Source: Treponema sp.
Lineage (GTDB): Bacteria > Spirochaetota > Spirochaetia > Treponematales > Treponemataceae
NCBI GenBank assembly: GCA_017468745.1
Contig: JAFUHS010000034.1
Span: 1-44,008, forward strand
Direction of reading: 5' to 3'
Length of the DNA: 44,008 nt
The position numbers were made by a program, and so were the translations under genes. Positions 16,930 to 25,857 of this stretch are shown one piece after another. Position 1 is the stretch's first letter. Each line of letters begins with the position of its first letter. The notes under the pieces are model-generated. The model was not told where the DNA came from, did not search any database, and was given only the letters and a program-made list of their open reading frames with translations.

Positions 16930-17592
16930 GTGTCGCTGATAAAAACCGAAGACATTCATTTTAACTCCCGTGGAAACGAGGTCGTAAGGGGCATTGACAT
17001 CGAAATAGAGGCAGGAACGGTTACAGGACTGACAGGAAAGTCTGGTAGCGGCAAATCAACTCTTCTAAAACTGCTGGCAGGAATCCTTGTTCCAAGTTCT
17101 GGTAAAGTCTTCTATAAGGATACTGATATTCAGCTGATGAACCAGCAGAAAAACAAGAAATTCCGCAAAGAGTGCGCCTTTGTTTTTCAGGATTCAGCCT
17201 TATGGGCAAATCAGGATATTCAGCAAAATCTCAATCTTCCCCTGCAGACTCATAATCCGAAACTTTCCCAGGAAGAACGCCTTGACCGTATCCATGAAAT
17301 CTGTGACTTGGTGAAATACAATCGTCCTTTGAATTTAAGGCCTGTTGATCTGTCGATGGGGGAGCAGAAAAAAATTGCTTTTGCCCGTGCCCTTATCAAT
17401 AAGCCGGAAGTGCTTTTTCTTGATGAATGTACAGAATCCCTTGACCGAAAGGGCGGTGAGAATATTTTAAAAATCCTGCGCTCTTTTATTGATGATGGAA
17501 AAACAATTGTGTATGTCAGCCACAGTTCTGTCTTTATCTCAGCAATCGGTGGACGGATTCATGTTATTGAAGAAGGTTTGTTATCCGACTAG
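16930..17592 (+). CDS. mlaF: MlaF-type ABC transporter ATPase
   Basis: Cytoplasmic ATPase driving the MlaE permease, 220 aa. Walker A is GKSGSGKSTLLKLLAG (residues about 36-51), the Q-loop CAFVFQDSALW, the signature LSMGEQKKIAFARAL (S-M-G-E rather than S-G-G-Q), and Walker B VLFLDEC followed by TESLD. It is somewhat shorter than proteobacterial MlaF (about 270 aa). The start is GTG 16930, which has a perfect AGGAGG (16918-16923) spaced 6 nt. The same frame is open further upstream inside mlaE, but that has no SD and no family similarity. Confidence 0.93.
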   Translation: MSLIKTEDIHFNSRGNEVVRGIDIEIEAGTVTGLTGKSGSGKSTLLKLLAGILVPSSGKVFYKDTDIQLMNQQKNKKFRKECAFVFQDSALWANQDIQQNLNLPLQTHNPKLSQEERLDRIHEICDLVKYNRPLNLRPVDLSMGEQKKIAFARALINKPEVLFLDECTESLDRKGGENILKILRSFIDDGKTIVYVSHSSVFISAIGGRIHVIEEGLLSD

Positions 17593-17647
17593 AATAGCAT
17601 TAGTGGATTCAGAAAGTTCGCTTTTTGAGCCATCTGATTAATAAAGT

Positions 17648-18577
17648 ATGAAATTTAAAATTCGACATTCTGACCAAATCGTAGGATTTTTCTCTCTGCT
17701 TATTCTTGCGGCACTCATTGTTTTTATTATTGCTTTGGGGGCGAGTCAGAGTTGGTTCGTCAAAAAAAATTCTTACTACACATATTTTACCTCTGGCTCA
17801 GGTTTTTCTGTCGGTATGGATGTTTCTTACAAGGGCTTTTCTCTCGGAAAAATAACTGATGTCAAGCTTGAAGGCTCTGATGTCCGAGTGGAATATTATA
17901 TTCTGGGGGAATACAGCGAGTATGTAAAAGAAAATTCCCTCGTTGAGTTGATTACAAGCCCAATTGGGCTCGGCTCATCATTTGTCTTTCACCCTGGAAA
18001 AGGGCCTGATTTGCTGCCGTCAGATTCTGAAATTTACAGGATTGATTCTCTGACTGCCCGGGAAATAATAGAAAGCAAGAAAATCCGTCTTGACAAGCAG
18101 GAAGATTCGATTGGTGTCCTCATGAAAAAGGTCTCGATGATTCTTGATAATGTGAATATGCTCCTTTTCAATGTAAACGGTGCTGTTTCCGGCAGGGGCG
18201 ACACACCCCTCAGACAGATTGTCGGAAATGTCAACGAGATTACAAAAAATTTGTCCCTGCTCACCAAAACCCTTAATTCTGAGGAAGGACCAGTTCCGGC
18301 TTTGCTGGGAAATGAACTTACTGTCAGCCTGACTGAAGTTATGAAAAATATCTCTGAGGTTTCCACGGATCTTGCCGCTATTTCAAAAAACGCCAGCGAT
18401 ATTATAAGCAGTGCTTCTCCTGAAGTGGAGACAGCTTTGGTTCAGCTTAATTCGGTGCTCATTGAAGTTCAGGATGTTCTCACGGGTGTAAAGAACAATC
18501 CGCTCATCCGTGGCGGCGTTCCTGACAGGACGAAGGGCAAATCCTCTACAAGCCAGCTGCGAAGCGAGGATTTCTAA
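17648..18577 (+). CDS. mlaD: MlaD-type MCE-domain protein
   Basis: Membrane-anchored substrate-binding ring of the Mla-type transporter, 309 aa. One N-terminal transmembrane helix (about 12-34), then the MCE domain at about 38-120 (YYTYFTSGSGFSVGMDVSYK, GFSLGKITDVKLEG, and ITSPIGLGSSFVFHPG). The rest is a helical region (about 145-280) with Asn/Ile/Leu repeats that may form a hydrophobic tunnel or needle. A Ser/Gly/Arg-rich tail ends the protein. The 55-nt gap after mlaF has no clear SD before ATG 17648. An outer-membrane MlaA partner is not visible in the window. Confidence 0.93.
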   Translation: MKFKIRHSDQIVGFFSLLILAALIVFIIALGASQSWFVKKNSYYTYFTSGSGFSVGMDVSYKGFSLGKITDVKLEGSDVRVEYYILGEYSEYVKENSLVELITSPIGLGSSFVFHPGKGPDLLPSDSEIYRIDSLTAREIIESKKIRLDKQEDSIGVLMKKVSMILDNVNMLLFNVNGAVSGRGDTPLRQIVGNVNEITKNLSLLTKTLNSEEGPVPALLGNELTVSLTEVMKNISEVSTDLAAISKNASDIISSASPEVETALVQLNSVLIEVQDVLTGVKNNPLIRGGVPDRTKGKSSTSQLRSEDF

Positions 18578-18579
18578 TC

Positions 18580-19521
18580 ATGAAAGGTTTACGCCATTTT
18601 TTTCTGCTTTATCTGTTTTTATTCATTGCCTGTTCCTCTTCGCCAAAAAGGATAATGCTGGTAAGCGACAGTTCAAATGTGGCGTATTCTCAGCTTGAAG
18701 AGGCTAATAACAGTATTATTGCCGGAAAATATTCCCGGGCTTATAATCTTCTTTCTTCAGGCTATAACCTTGCCCTTTCTGTCGATAATACGGATTTGCT
18801 TTGTAAAATCCTTCTTTCTGGAATCGTCTATAAAATTTCCAGTCCCGAAAAGTCAAGTCTGCCGCAAGGCTCTGACTCTGTTTCCCCCGCAGAAAGCGAG
18901 AGTTTTCTTCTTCAACATAAAGAAAGCTTGCTTTCTCAGGCAAAAAAACTTGCCGGCCGCTCGGAGTCAAAAAAGCTGCTCTCAGATCTCTGTGCGGTTT
19001 ATGATGTCCGCATCCGTCTGGAGAATGAGAAACTGGCGGAAAACGGTCGTATTGATTCCGGTAAAAAAAATGACTGGCTCTCTGTCCTTGATGATGTGCA
19101 GCCGGGCGTTTCAAAAGAGTCCTACTATCATGCCTATCTTTACCGGACGAAAGGAGATGTCTGTATGGCAGGAGGCGACTATTCTCTGGCTCAGGACTAC
19201 TATGCCGAGGCGGCGAAAATTCACACGAAAGAACGCTATCTTCTTGAGATTGGGCTTGACTGGTACTGTCTTGCCCGTGCCTGTTCTTTAGGCGGGAAAA
19301 AATCTGAGGCTCTTTCGGCGATTCAGACTGCATTGAAATACGACAAGGATGCGGAAAATAGTCTGGGAATCGCCTCTGATTATCTGGCATGTTCAAAGAT
19401 TCTGTTAAAAGGTAATCCCAGCGAAGAAGATAAAAAACTCTCGGCAGAGCTTGCCCTTTGGTCAGAGAAAATTTTACGCGCTGGCGGTCTTCTTGAGACT
19501 TTTTCGGGGGTGGCGGAATAG
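18580..19521 (+). CDS. Lipoprotein with TPR-like helical repeats, Mla operon
   Basis: 313-aa lipoprotein. The signal peptide (FFLLYLFLFIACSSS) ends in a lipobox with Cys at residue 18. The mature part is helical, with TPR-like units such as ANNSIIAGKYSRAYNLLSSG near residue 46, and KGDVCMAGGDYSLAQDYYAE followed by ARACSLGGKKSEALSAIQTA in the C-terminal half. ATG 18580 lies two bases after the mlaD stop, so it is almost certainly in the same operon and could be an outer-membrane or periplasmic partner of the MCE system. That role is inferred from position only. Confidence 0.8.
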   Translation: MKGLRHFFLLYLFLFIACSSSPKRIMLVSDSSNVAYSQLEEANNSIIAGKYSRAYNLLSSGYNLALSVDNTDLLCKILLSGIVYKISSPEKSSLPQGSDSVSPAESESFLLQHKESLLSQAKKLAGRSESKKLLSDLCAVYDVRIRLENEKLAENGRIDSGKKNDWLSVLDDVQPGVSKESYYHAYLYRTKGDVCMAGGDYSLAQDYYAEAAKIHTKERYLLEIGLDWYCLARACSLGGKKSEALSAIQTALKYDKDAENSLGIASDYLACSKILLKGNPSEEDKKLSAELALWSEKILRAGGLLETFSGVAE

Positions 19522-19526
19522 TTTAG

Positions 19527-20528
19527 TTGCATGAAAGCGATTTTGCTATTACAATAAATCAAGTGAATTCTGAATATACGATTGTGCTTGCAGACGCTGA
19601 CCTTCTTTCCAGAGTCTGCGGCACAAATGACAGTAATTTGAAACTCATTGAGCAACACATCGGAGTGCCTGTTTTTACCCGGGGAAACGAGATTTCTATT
19701 TCCGAAGAAGACCCCCGCGTGCAGCAGGAATTTAAATTCATCATTGACCGAATCGTTGATGAAATTTCAGATTCAGGGGATTCTTCTTCCGACTTAATCC
19801 ATTCCATTCTAAATACGGGCTTTGTTCACGGTGTCGCTGACACTGACTTTAATGCCGCCCGATATGCGATTTCAATTCCCGGAGCGGTGCGAAAAATTTA
19901 TCCCAAAACGCGGAATCAGGCCGAGCTTGTGCGTGCTTTCCGAACAAACAATATGGTTTTTGCAGAGGGACCTGCCGGAAGCGGAAAAACTTTCCTTGCC
20001 GTTGCAGAGGCTCTTTCCCTTGTTCTCTCCAAAAAAATAAATTCCATCGTGCTTACCCGTCCAATTGTAGAGGCAGGGGAGAGTCTGGGCTTTTTGCCCG
20101 GCGATTTGGAAGACAAAATCAGTCCTTACCTTCGGCCTCTTTATGATTCAATGAACGCCTGCCTGCCTCGTGAAATAGTGCATAAGCTTACAGAAAATGG
20201 TATCATTGAAGTGGCTCCCCTCGCATATATGCGCGGACGAACTTTAAATAACTGTGCGGTCATCTTGGATGAGGCGCAGAATACAACGACAGAACAGATG
20301 AAGATGTTCCTCACCCGTATGGGCGAGAATTCAAAGGTCTTTATCACTGGAGATATAACACAAATTGACCTTCCAAAGCGTTTTACATCGGGGCTGGTTC
20401 ATGCGATGAGGATTCTGGATGGAATCTCAGAAATCGGTATGGTTCGCCTTACAGGAAGCGATGTGGTTCGTTCTGAACTGGTCAGAAAAATCGTACAGGC
20501 GTACGAAAATGAGGTAAAAAATGATTAA
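19527..20528 (+). CDS. phoH: PhoH-family ATPase (YbeZ type)
   Basis: Cytoplasmic PhoH/YbeZ NTPase linked to rRNA maturation with YbeY. It has 333 aa (family 320-350). An N-terminal KH-like region precedes the P-loop FAEGPAGSGKTFLAVAEALS (about 148-167), the VLTRPIVEAGESLGFLPGDL segment, and the Walker B string VILDEAQNTTTEQMKMFLTR (about 245-264), followed by FITGDITQIDLP. These are all diagnostic. The likely start is TTG 19527, six bases after the previous stop. It has no strong SD, and a downstream GTG at 19563 is an alternative. It overlaps the next gene by 8 nt. Confidence 0.94.
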   Translation: MHESDFAITINQVNSEYTIVLADADLLSRVCGTNDSNLKLIEQHIGVPVFTRGNEISISEEDPRVQQEFKFIIDRIVDEISDSGDSSSDLIHSILNTGFVHGVADTDFNAARYAISIPGAVRKIYPKTRNQAELVRAFRTNNMVFAEGPAGSGKTFLAVAEALSLVLSKKINSIVLTRPIVEAGESLGFLPGDLEDKISPYLRPLYDSMNACLPREIVHKLTENGIIEVAPLAYMRGRTLNNCAVILDEAQNTTTEQMKMFLTRMGENSKVFITGDITQIDLPKRFTSGLVHAMRILDGISEIGMVRLTGSDVVRSELVRKIVQAYENEVKND

Positions 20529-22269
20529 AGAAAAAAACGAAGAGGGCGGAATTTCTCTTTTCCTCTCTTCGATAGGGCATTTTATTTCAAAAAACTGGCG
20601 TTTCATCCTCGCTTTCTTCCTTACATTCGCTACAGCCACGGCAATTGTTTGGTATGATGCTAACACTACCGAGACTCTCGCTTCCTTTGCTTTGGAGGAA
20701 TATGAGGTTGGACAGGTCGCTGATAAAACGATTTATGCCACGAAAAACCTTCCTGAGGATGTTCAGTATCCGGTTGCCATCGAAAAAGGCGAGAAAGTTA
20801 TCCGAAAGGGATTCCCGATTACCGAGGAAGAATATTTTAAATTGCAGAAAATGGCTGATTCGCCTATCTATGTGGATTACCGTGCATTCTGTGATAAAAT
20901 CCTCTATTTGATTCTCGTAGCGGTTTTGTGGATTGTGCTTTTTAATCCTGTCTTATTGCGGCGGAAAGTCGAGGTAAAAGAAGTCATTCTGGAGTGCCTG
21001 CTTTTTCTGCTCGTCTTCTTTACCACATCTTTTGGAATGAAAAATGCGATTTTCCAAAATCCTTTTACCCTTCCTGTGATGATTCCTTCGGTTTTCTCTG
21101 CATTTTTGATTGCGATTCTTTTCGGACAGACTTCAGCCCTCTTTTTTGCTGTCATTCTTTCCTTGGGCGTGTTGGGGGCTTCCGCATTCCAGATTGTTCC
21201 CGCCTTGTACACTCTTGCTGTCTGCGTTTCATCTGCCCGAATCGTTATGAAAATTGAACGGCGAATCGATATGGTTTTTGCCTCTATCATGCAGGCCGTA
21301 TTGAGCATCGTTTTCATCGTCTTCTTTAAAGTCATGTTCAATTCTGACTTTAATGATGCGGTTTTCATTTTCCCTGGAGTAGCATTCAACTCTTTCCTTT
21401 CCGGAATTCTTGTTCTTGGTTTCCTTACTCCCCTTGAGTCAATAATGAATACGGCTTCTGTTTTCCGTCTTATGGATTTAAGTGATCAGAACGCGCCTGT
21501 CTTACGGAAATTGCTCCTTACTGCCAGCGGAACTCATCAGCATTGTATGATGGTAGCCCAGCTGGCCGAAAATGCCTGTAAAGAAATCGGGGCAAATGCT
21601 CTTCTTGCCCGTGTGGGTGCCTATTATCACGATATTGGCAAAATGGAGCATCCTGAATATTTCACCGAAAATAACATTGATAGTGCCAACAAGCACACTG
21701 ACTTGAACCCGTCACTTTCTGTTTCGGTGATTAAAAGCCATATCAAACTTGGTGTGGAGAAGGCTCACCAGCTCCGTCTTCCCCAGCAGATTATCGACAT
21801 TATAGCAGAGCATCATGGTAACAGCGTTATTACCTATTTCTATAACAAAGCCAAAGAAAAAGACGAGAATGTAAGTCCGGGGGATTACTCATATCCCGGA
21901 ACCCCGCCTGCATCAAAGGAAAGCGCGGTTGTCATGCTGGCAGATGTCTGCGAGGCGGCCTGTAAATCCCTTGAAAAGCCTACTGCCCAGCGGCTTGAAA
22001 AATTCATTCAGGAGCTTATAAACGCAAAAATCGAAAGCGGTCAGCTCGACAATTCTGCCCTTACTTTCGGTGAGCTTACTAAAATCCGTGACATTTTCGT
22101 TCGGATTCTTGCCGCATATTATCATGGACGAATCAAATATCAGAATCAGCGTGATCCAGATGCGACTGGCGATGCAGAAAACGGCGATAAGTCCTTCACC
22201 AGTGAAAAGGACAAATCTGTCTCTTCTGAAAAAGATAAATCCGCTTCAAGCGAGGCTAAGGGGAAATAA
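20521..22269 (+). CDS. pgpH: 7TM-HD domain phosphodiesterase (PgpH/YqfF-like)
   Basis: Membrane HD-domain hydrolase. Characterised PgpH proteins degrade cyclic di-AMP. It has 582 aa. One helix at about 23-42, a short extracytoplasmic part (about 45-125), then six or seven hydrophobic helices (about 128-310), and an HD domain at about 335-500 with THQHCMMVAQLAENACKEIG, the H-D pair in AYYHDIGKMEHPEYF and IIAEHHGNSVITYFY. The outer domain is far shorter than the roughly 270-residue 7TMR-HDED of Gram-positive PgpH. The C-terminus has Ser/Glu/Lys/Asp micro-repeats (SEKDKS units). SD GAGGTAAAA precedes ATG 20521. Substrate is inferred from family only. Confidence 0.9.
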   Translation: MIKEKNEEGGISLFLSSIGHFISKNWRFILAFFLTFATATAIVWYDANTTETLASFALEEYEVGQVADKTIYATKNLPEDVQYPVAIEKGEKVIRKGFPITEEEYFKLQKMADSPIYVDYRAFCDKILYLILVAVLWIVLFNPVLLRRKVEVKEVILECLLFLLVFFTTSFGMKNAIFQNPFTLPVMIPSVFSAFLIAILFGQTSALFFAVILSLGVLGASAFQIVPALYTLAVCVSSARIVMKIERRIDMVFASIMQAVLSIVFIVFFKVMFNSDFNDAVFIFPGVAFNSFLSGILVLGFLTPLESIMNTASVFRLMDLSDQNAPVLRKLLLTASGTHQHCMMVAQLAENACKEIGANALLARVGAYYHDIGKMEHPEYFTENNIDSANKHTDLNPSLSVSVIKSHIKLGVEKAHQLRLPQQIIDIIAEHHGNSVITYFYNKAKEKDENVSPGDYSYPGTPPASKESAVVMLADVCEAACKSLEKPTAQRLEKFIQELINAKIESGQLDNSALTFGELTKIRDIFVRILAAYYHGRIKYQNQRDPDATGDAENGDKSFTSEKDKSVSSEKDKSASSEAKGK

Positions 22270-22751
22270 TGGCAAACAGGATTTTGATTTCACTGCAGGA
22301 AGATTTCTCTGCGCCCGACTGGTTCAGCGAAGAAAAAATCAGCGCTTATGTTCAGTCAGTTCTCTCTAAATTGGGTTTCGACGGGGAGGAAATTTCAATC
22401 CTCTTCTGTAATGACGACTACATTCATGAACTGAACAAAAACTATCGCGATATTGATTCTGCCACGGACATCCTCTCTTTTGAGAACGGTGAGAAATACA
22501 CTGATGAGGAAGGCGAGTGGCTTGAAGCCGGGGACATAGCTCTTTCCCTTGAAACTCTTCCTAAAAATGCCGATTATTTTAAGGTGAGCGAGAACGAAGA
22601 GCTGAAACGCCTTCTGATTCACGGAATCCTGCACCTGAACGGCTATGACCACGGAGAAGAGCATATTGAGAGTGGAGTCGCGCCCAGTGATGAAATGCTT
22701 GTTTTGCAGGAAAAAATTTTGTCAGACTTTGGAGAAGTAAAGTTAATATAA
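22269..22751 (+). CDS. ybeY: YbeY endoribonuclease
   Basis: Single-strand endoribonuclease for 16S rRNA 3'-end maturation and ribosome quality control. It has 160 aa, the usual size. The zinc-binding signature HGILHLNGYDHGEEH (about 117-131) carries all three metal-ligand histidines. The preceding DSATDILSFEN is also family-conserved. ATG 22269 overlaps the stop of the HD gene by one base with SD AAGGGGAAAT. The order phoH, HD protein, ybeY, corC combines the Gram-positive phoH-yqfF arrangement with the ybeZ-ybeY-ybeX arrangement of E. coli. Confidence 0.95.
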   Translation: MANRILISLQEDFSAPDWFSEEKISAYVQSVLSKLGFDGEEISILFCNDDYIHELNKNYRDIDSATDILSFENGEKYTDEEGEWLEAGDIALSLETLPKNADYFKVSENEELKRLLIHGILHLNGYDHGEEHIESGVAPSDEMLVLQEKILSDFGEVKLI

Positions 22752-22757
22752 TCAACA

Positions 22758-22819
22758 GATTAGCACAGATGACGAGCTGTTATTTATTTTAATCCGTGAG
22801 AATCTGTGTCAATCTGTGG
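22758..22819. repeat. Intergenic palindromic repeat, copy 1 (upstream of corC)
   Basis: An imperfect inverted repeat: GATTAGCACAGAT (22758-22770) with ATCTGTGTCAATC (22802-22814). The right arm is also a tandem AATCTGTG unit (22801-22808 and 22811-22818). The core AATCTGTGTNAATCTG recurs after corC at 23694-23709. Confidence 0.6.
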
Positions 22820-22842
22820 ATAAAAAAAATAAAGGAAACAGT

Positions 22843-23661
22843 ATGGGATTATTTAAATTCGGTAAAAAGAAAGACGAGGACTATCACTCCAGTAACGCCG
22901 CCAAGTCAGAAAAAACTGCTGATTTGGATCGGGCACAAGAGGAAATTCTCATCGAAGAGAAAAAGGACATGATAAAGGGAATCGAGGATCTCTCTGAGAC
23001 TACGGTCAAAGAGGTTATGATTCCGCGAATTGATGTTGATTTTATTTCAATCGACACCCCTGAAGAAGAATTACTTGAAAAAATTGCGGCCAGCGGACAT
23101 TCCCGCTTTCCTGTTTACAGCGAGTCAATCGACAATGTAACGGGAATTCTCTATGTAAAGGACATACTCAAAGCCTTCTCTAAAAAAGAAAAGGTTGACC
23201 TGCAGAAAATCACGAAAAAAGCATATTTTATTCCTGAATCAAAGAAAATCGACGGTCTCCTGCGTGAATTCAAGCGCCGTCACCAGCACATCGCCATTGC
23301 AATTGATGAGTACGGCGGAATTTCCGGCATCGTCTGTATGGAAGACATCATCGAGGAAATCGTCGGTGACATTCAGGATGAATTCGACAACGAAAAAGAA
23401 GACATTGTTTCTTTGGGCGAGAATGTCTGGCTTTGCGATGCCCGGGTTGACCTGGACGACCTCAACGAGGCTCTTGAGTCTTCTTTCCCCACTGAGGATT
23501 TTGATACTCTTGGCGGTTTCGTGCTTGATTTGTTCGGCCGCATTCCTGTCAAATACGAAAAGATTGACTACGAGAATTTTGATTTCATCGTGCAGGACAT
23601 GGAAGGTCACAGGGTTAATCTCATAAAGGTTATTAAAAAGCCTGTTGAAAGTGAAGAGTGA
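22843..23661 (+). CDS. corC: CorC/YbeX-like CBS-domain protein
   Basis: 272-aa cytoplasmic protein with a CBS pair (about 60-180: VKEVMIPRIDVDFISIDTPE, then HSRFPVYSESIDNVTGILYV, then IAIDEYGGISGIVCMEDIIE) and a C-terminal CorC/HlyC transporter-associated domain (about 195-268) with LGGFVLDLFGRIP. There is no DUF21 membrane domain, so it is the soluble CorC/YbeX type that has been linked to magnesium efflux or ribosome maturation rather than a channel. ATG 22843 is preferred because AAAGGAA lies just upstream. The in-frame GTG at 22816 falls inside an intergenic repeat. Confidence 0.92.
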   Translation: MGLFKFGKKKDEDYHSSNAAKSEKTADLDRAQEEILIEEKKDMIKGIEDLSETTVKEVMIPRIDVDFISIDTPEEELLEKIAASGHSRFPVYSESIDNVTGILYVKDILKAFSKKEKVDLQKITKKAYFIPESKKIDGLLREFKRRHQHIAIAIDEYGGISGIVCMEDIIEEIVGDIQDEFDNEKEDIVSLGENVWLCDARVDLDDLNEALESSFPTEDFDTLGGFVLDLFGRIPVKYEKIDYENFDFIVQDMEGHRVNLIKVIKKPVESEE

Positions 23662-23664
23662 TTT

Positions 23665-23712
23665 GACGCGGATAAAAGCAGATGCACGCGGATAATCTGT
23701 GTAAATCTGCCG
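23665..23712. repeat. Intergenic palindromic repeat, copy 2 (downstream of corC)
   Basis: GCAGAT (23678-23683) pairs with ATCTGC (23705-23710). A direct duplication of ACGCGGATA (23666-23674 and 23686-23694) lies inside. The core AATCTGTGTAAATCTG (23694-23709) matches the copy upstream of corC except at one position. Confidence 0.6.
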
Positions 23713-23739
23713 TTAAAAATCACCGATAATCAAAGAGAT

Positions 23740-25857
23740 ATGAAGCCGATTTTTAAAATTTTTGTCTGTTTTTTTGTTTTTTCTCTCGCTTCTTTTGCTT
23801 TTTCCCAAAATGCCAGTGCTCTCCGCCTGTTTGAGCGGGGACTGGAAAAGCAGGGGCTTGAAGATTATTACGGGGCAAGTGAGGATTTTCAGCAGGCTCT
23901 TCAGGTAAATAAATCCTACGGTGACGCCTGGTTTCATCTTTCTCAGGTGACATATGCTTTGGGAGATTATTCTCTCGCCCTGTCATATCTGGAGGAGGCT
24001 GATAAATATGCAAAAAATCGCAGCGACATTCAGAATTTACGGGGACTTATACTAATTGCTTTGGGGAAGCTTGAAGAAGCGAGAAGCGTATTTTCTGATG
24101 TTTTAAAGAAATATCCCAATGACATTGATTCCCGTTTCGGTTTGGCTGAACTGGATTTATTCTCTGGAAGTTTTATCGGGGCAAAAAATCAATATGAGGA
24201 TGCTCTTAAGAGGCAGGGGCATAATCGTAAGGCTCTTCTTTCCCTTGCCCTTATCAGCGAAGAAATGGGGAATCATGATCGGGCCAGAGACTATATTGAT
24301 CAGGCACTCCGCTTTCATTCTGGCGAGGCAGAGGTACACTATCTTGCGGCTTACCTTGATGCGAAACAGGGGGATTTTGCTGATGCAGAAAAGCGTGCCA
24401 GAGCTGCTCTTCAGATAAATCCTGAATATACAAAGGCTTATATCATTCTCTCATCGATTTTGTACTCTCAGAAAAAATATGATGATGTAATCGATTTATG
24501 CGATTATCTTACGACGAGCAACAGGAACACAAGCGAAGCGTGGTATTTGAAAGGTCTGGCCCAAAACAGAAAGGGAGACTGGAAGCTTGCTGTTGAGACA
24601 TGGGGCTCTGCTCTTGAAATAAATCCCTATGATGAGGTGATGAGGGGAGCGCTTGAACTTCTTATTATTAAGAATCTGCCTGTTGAAGACTCTCTTCGTG
24701 TAAGATGGTCTGACTTTCATGCTCAAAAAGGCCGTGATTTTGCGAAATCTTTCTTTGGCGAGGAAGCCCGTTATGAATACCAGCGTGCTCTCAAAATCAA
24801 TCCGTTTAATGACCGGGCCAGAGCGGAATTTGCCGAATTATTGGGACATGCAGGTCTTAATGAAAATTATCTGAATCAGCTCAAGTTTATCAGACAGAAT
24901 CAGGAAAAAAATTCTGCTGAAAAAAATGCAGATTCAAAGCTTACGCCAGAACAGAAAAAAATAAACGATATCGTCGAGGCCTATGAGTCTCTCATGAAAT
25001 ACTCCCTCGGCGCAAAATGGGGTGTTGACCCATTCTATCTTGATAAGCTGCGCTGGCATGTGGGCTTGTATTATACTAAATCGCCTGTCCAGCTTTTGCA
25101 TTGTGATGCAGAGGAAATTGCAGCCAGTATGTGTGCGGATGTTTTCTCTGGTATCGCTTCAACGGCTGTTGAGGTGCAGAATCAGCCCGTTTCTGGATAC
25201 GGTGAGGCTTATCGTCTTGCCCGGAAAAATAAGCTTGATTATTTTGTCCTTCTATCTGTTGATGAGAGCGAGAGGGAAATCACTTTGAGTGCGACCGTTT
25301 ATTCGGGACGAACTGGCACTGAAACAGCGAAATTTTCTTCATTCAGAACTGGAAATGATAAATTCTCGGCAGTTCTTCGCGCTTTCCGACGGGATTTGCT
25401 TGATATTCTTCCTGTGCGGGGCAAGATTATCAAAAGAAGCGTAAATGAAATTCTCGTGGATTTGGGAAGAGTCGAAGGAATGAAAGAAGGCGTTGTCTTA
25501 GATGTAATAAAAGATGGCAAAATCCTTACTAGCGATAAAGGTCTTGGAGTCACCTTCGAAGAAAAAAATCTTTTGGGCTCAATAAAAATTTCTCAGGCTG
25601 GCGAGGAAATTGCTCAGGGAACGCTCTCTCTGAAAGGTTTTTATGATAGAGTGAATGTGGGGGATGAAGTACTGGTGCGCTTCTATCCTAACGAAAAATC
25701 TTCGGATGACGCACAGATTTCTGATAATGCTCCTGCCGCCGGTGAGAACGGAGTGCGGATTCTTCCTGAAGATGAAAAGAAAAAGCTTGATGCCCGGGAG
25801 ATGGATTTAATAAAGACTCCGGCAATTATACAGCTTATCCGTGGTCTTAAAAGCTGA
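23740..25857 (+). CDS. Exported TPR-repeat protein
   Basis: 705-aa protein with a signal peptide (IFVCFFVFSLASFAFSQNAS, cleavage near residue 22). There is no lipobox Cys, so it is probably periplasmic. Residues about 28-380 are a run of tetratricopeptide repeats, for example GLEDYYGASEDFQQALQVNK, YGDAWFHLSQVTYALGDYSL, and the later AEKRARAALQINPEYTKAYI. The C-terminal 300 residues form an unrecognised beta-rich domain. TPR proteins of this size in spirochaetes often scaffold envelope complexes. No catalytic motif was seen. The gene follows corC after a palindromic repeat, so it may be a separate unit, and only a weak SD precedes ATG 23740. The 3' end overlaps the convergent gene by 11 nt. 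Confidence 0.85.
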   Translation: MKPIFKIFVCFFVFSLASFAFSQNASALRLFERGLEKQGLEDYYGASEDFQQALQVNKSYGDAWFHLSQVTYALGDYSLALSYLEEADKYAKNRSDIQNLRGLILIALGKLEEARSVFSDVLKKYPNDIDSRFGLAELDLFSGSFIGAKNQYEDALKRQGHNRKALLSLALISEEMGNHDRARDYIDQALRFHSGEAEVHYLAAYLDAKQGDFADAEKRARAALQINPEYTKAYIILSSILYSQKKYDDVIDLCDYLTTSNRNTSEAWYLKGLAQNRKGDWKLAVETWGSALEINPYDEVMRGALELLIIKNLPVEDSLRVRWSDFHAQKGRDFAKSFFGEEARYEYQRALKINPFNDRARAEFAELLGHAGLNENYLNQLKFIRQNQEKNSAEKNADSKLTPEQKKINDIVEAYESLMKYSLGAKWGVDPFYLDKLRWHVGLYYTKSPVQLLHCDAEEIAASMCADVFSGIASTAVEVQNQPVSGYGEAYRLARKNKLDYFVLLSVDESEREITLSATVYSGRTGTETAKFSSFRTGNDKFSAVLRAFRRDLLDILPVRGKIIKRSVNEILVDLGRVEGMKEGVVLDVIKDGKILTSDKGLGVTFEEKNLLGSIKISQAGEEIAQGTLSLKGFYDRVNVGDEVLVRFYPNEKSSDDAQISDNAPAAGENGVRILPEDEKKKLDAREMDLIKTPAIIQLIRGLKS

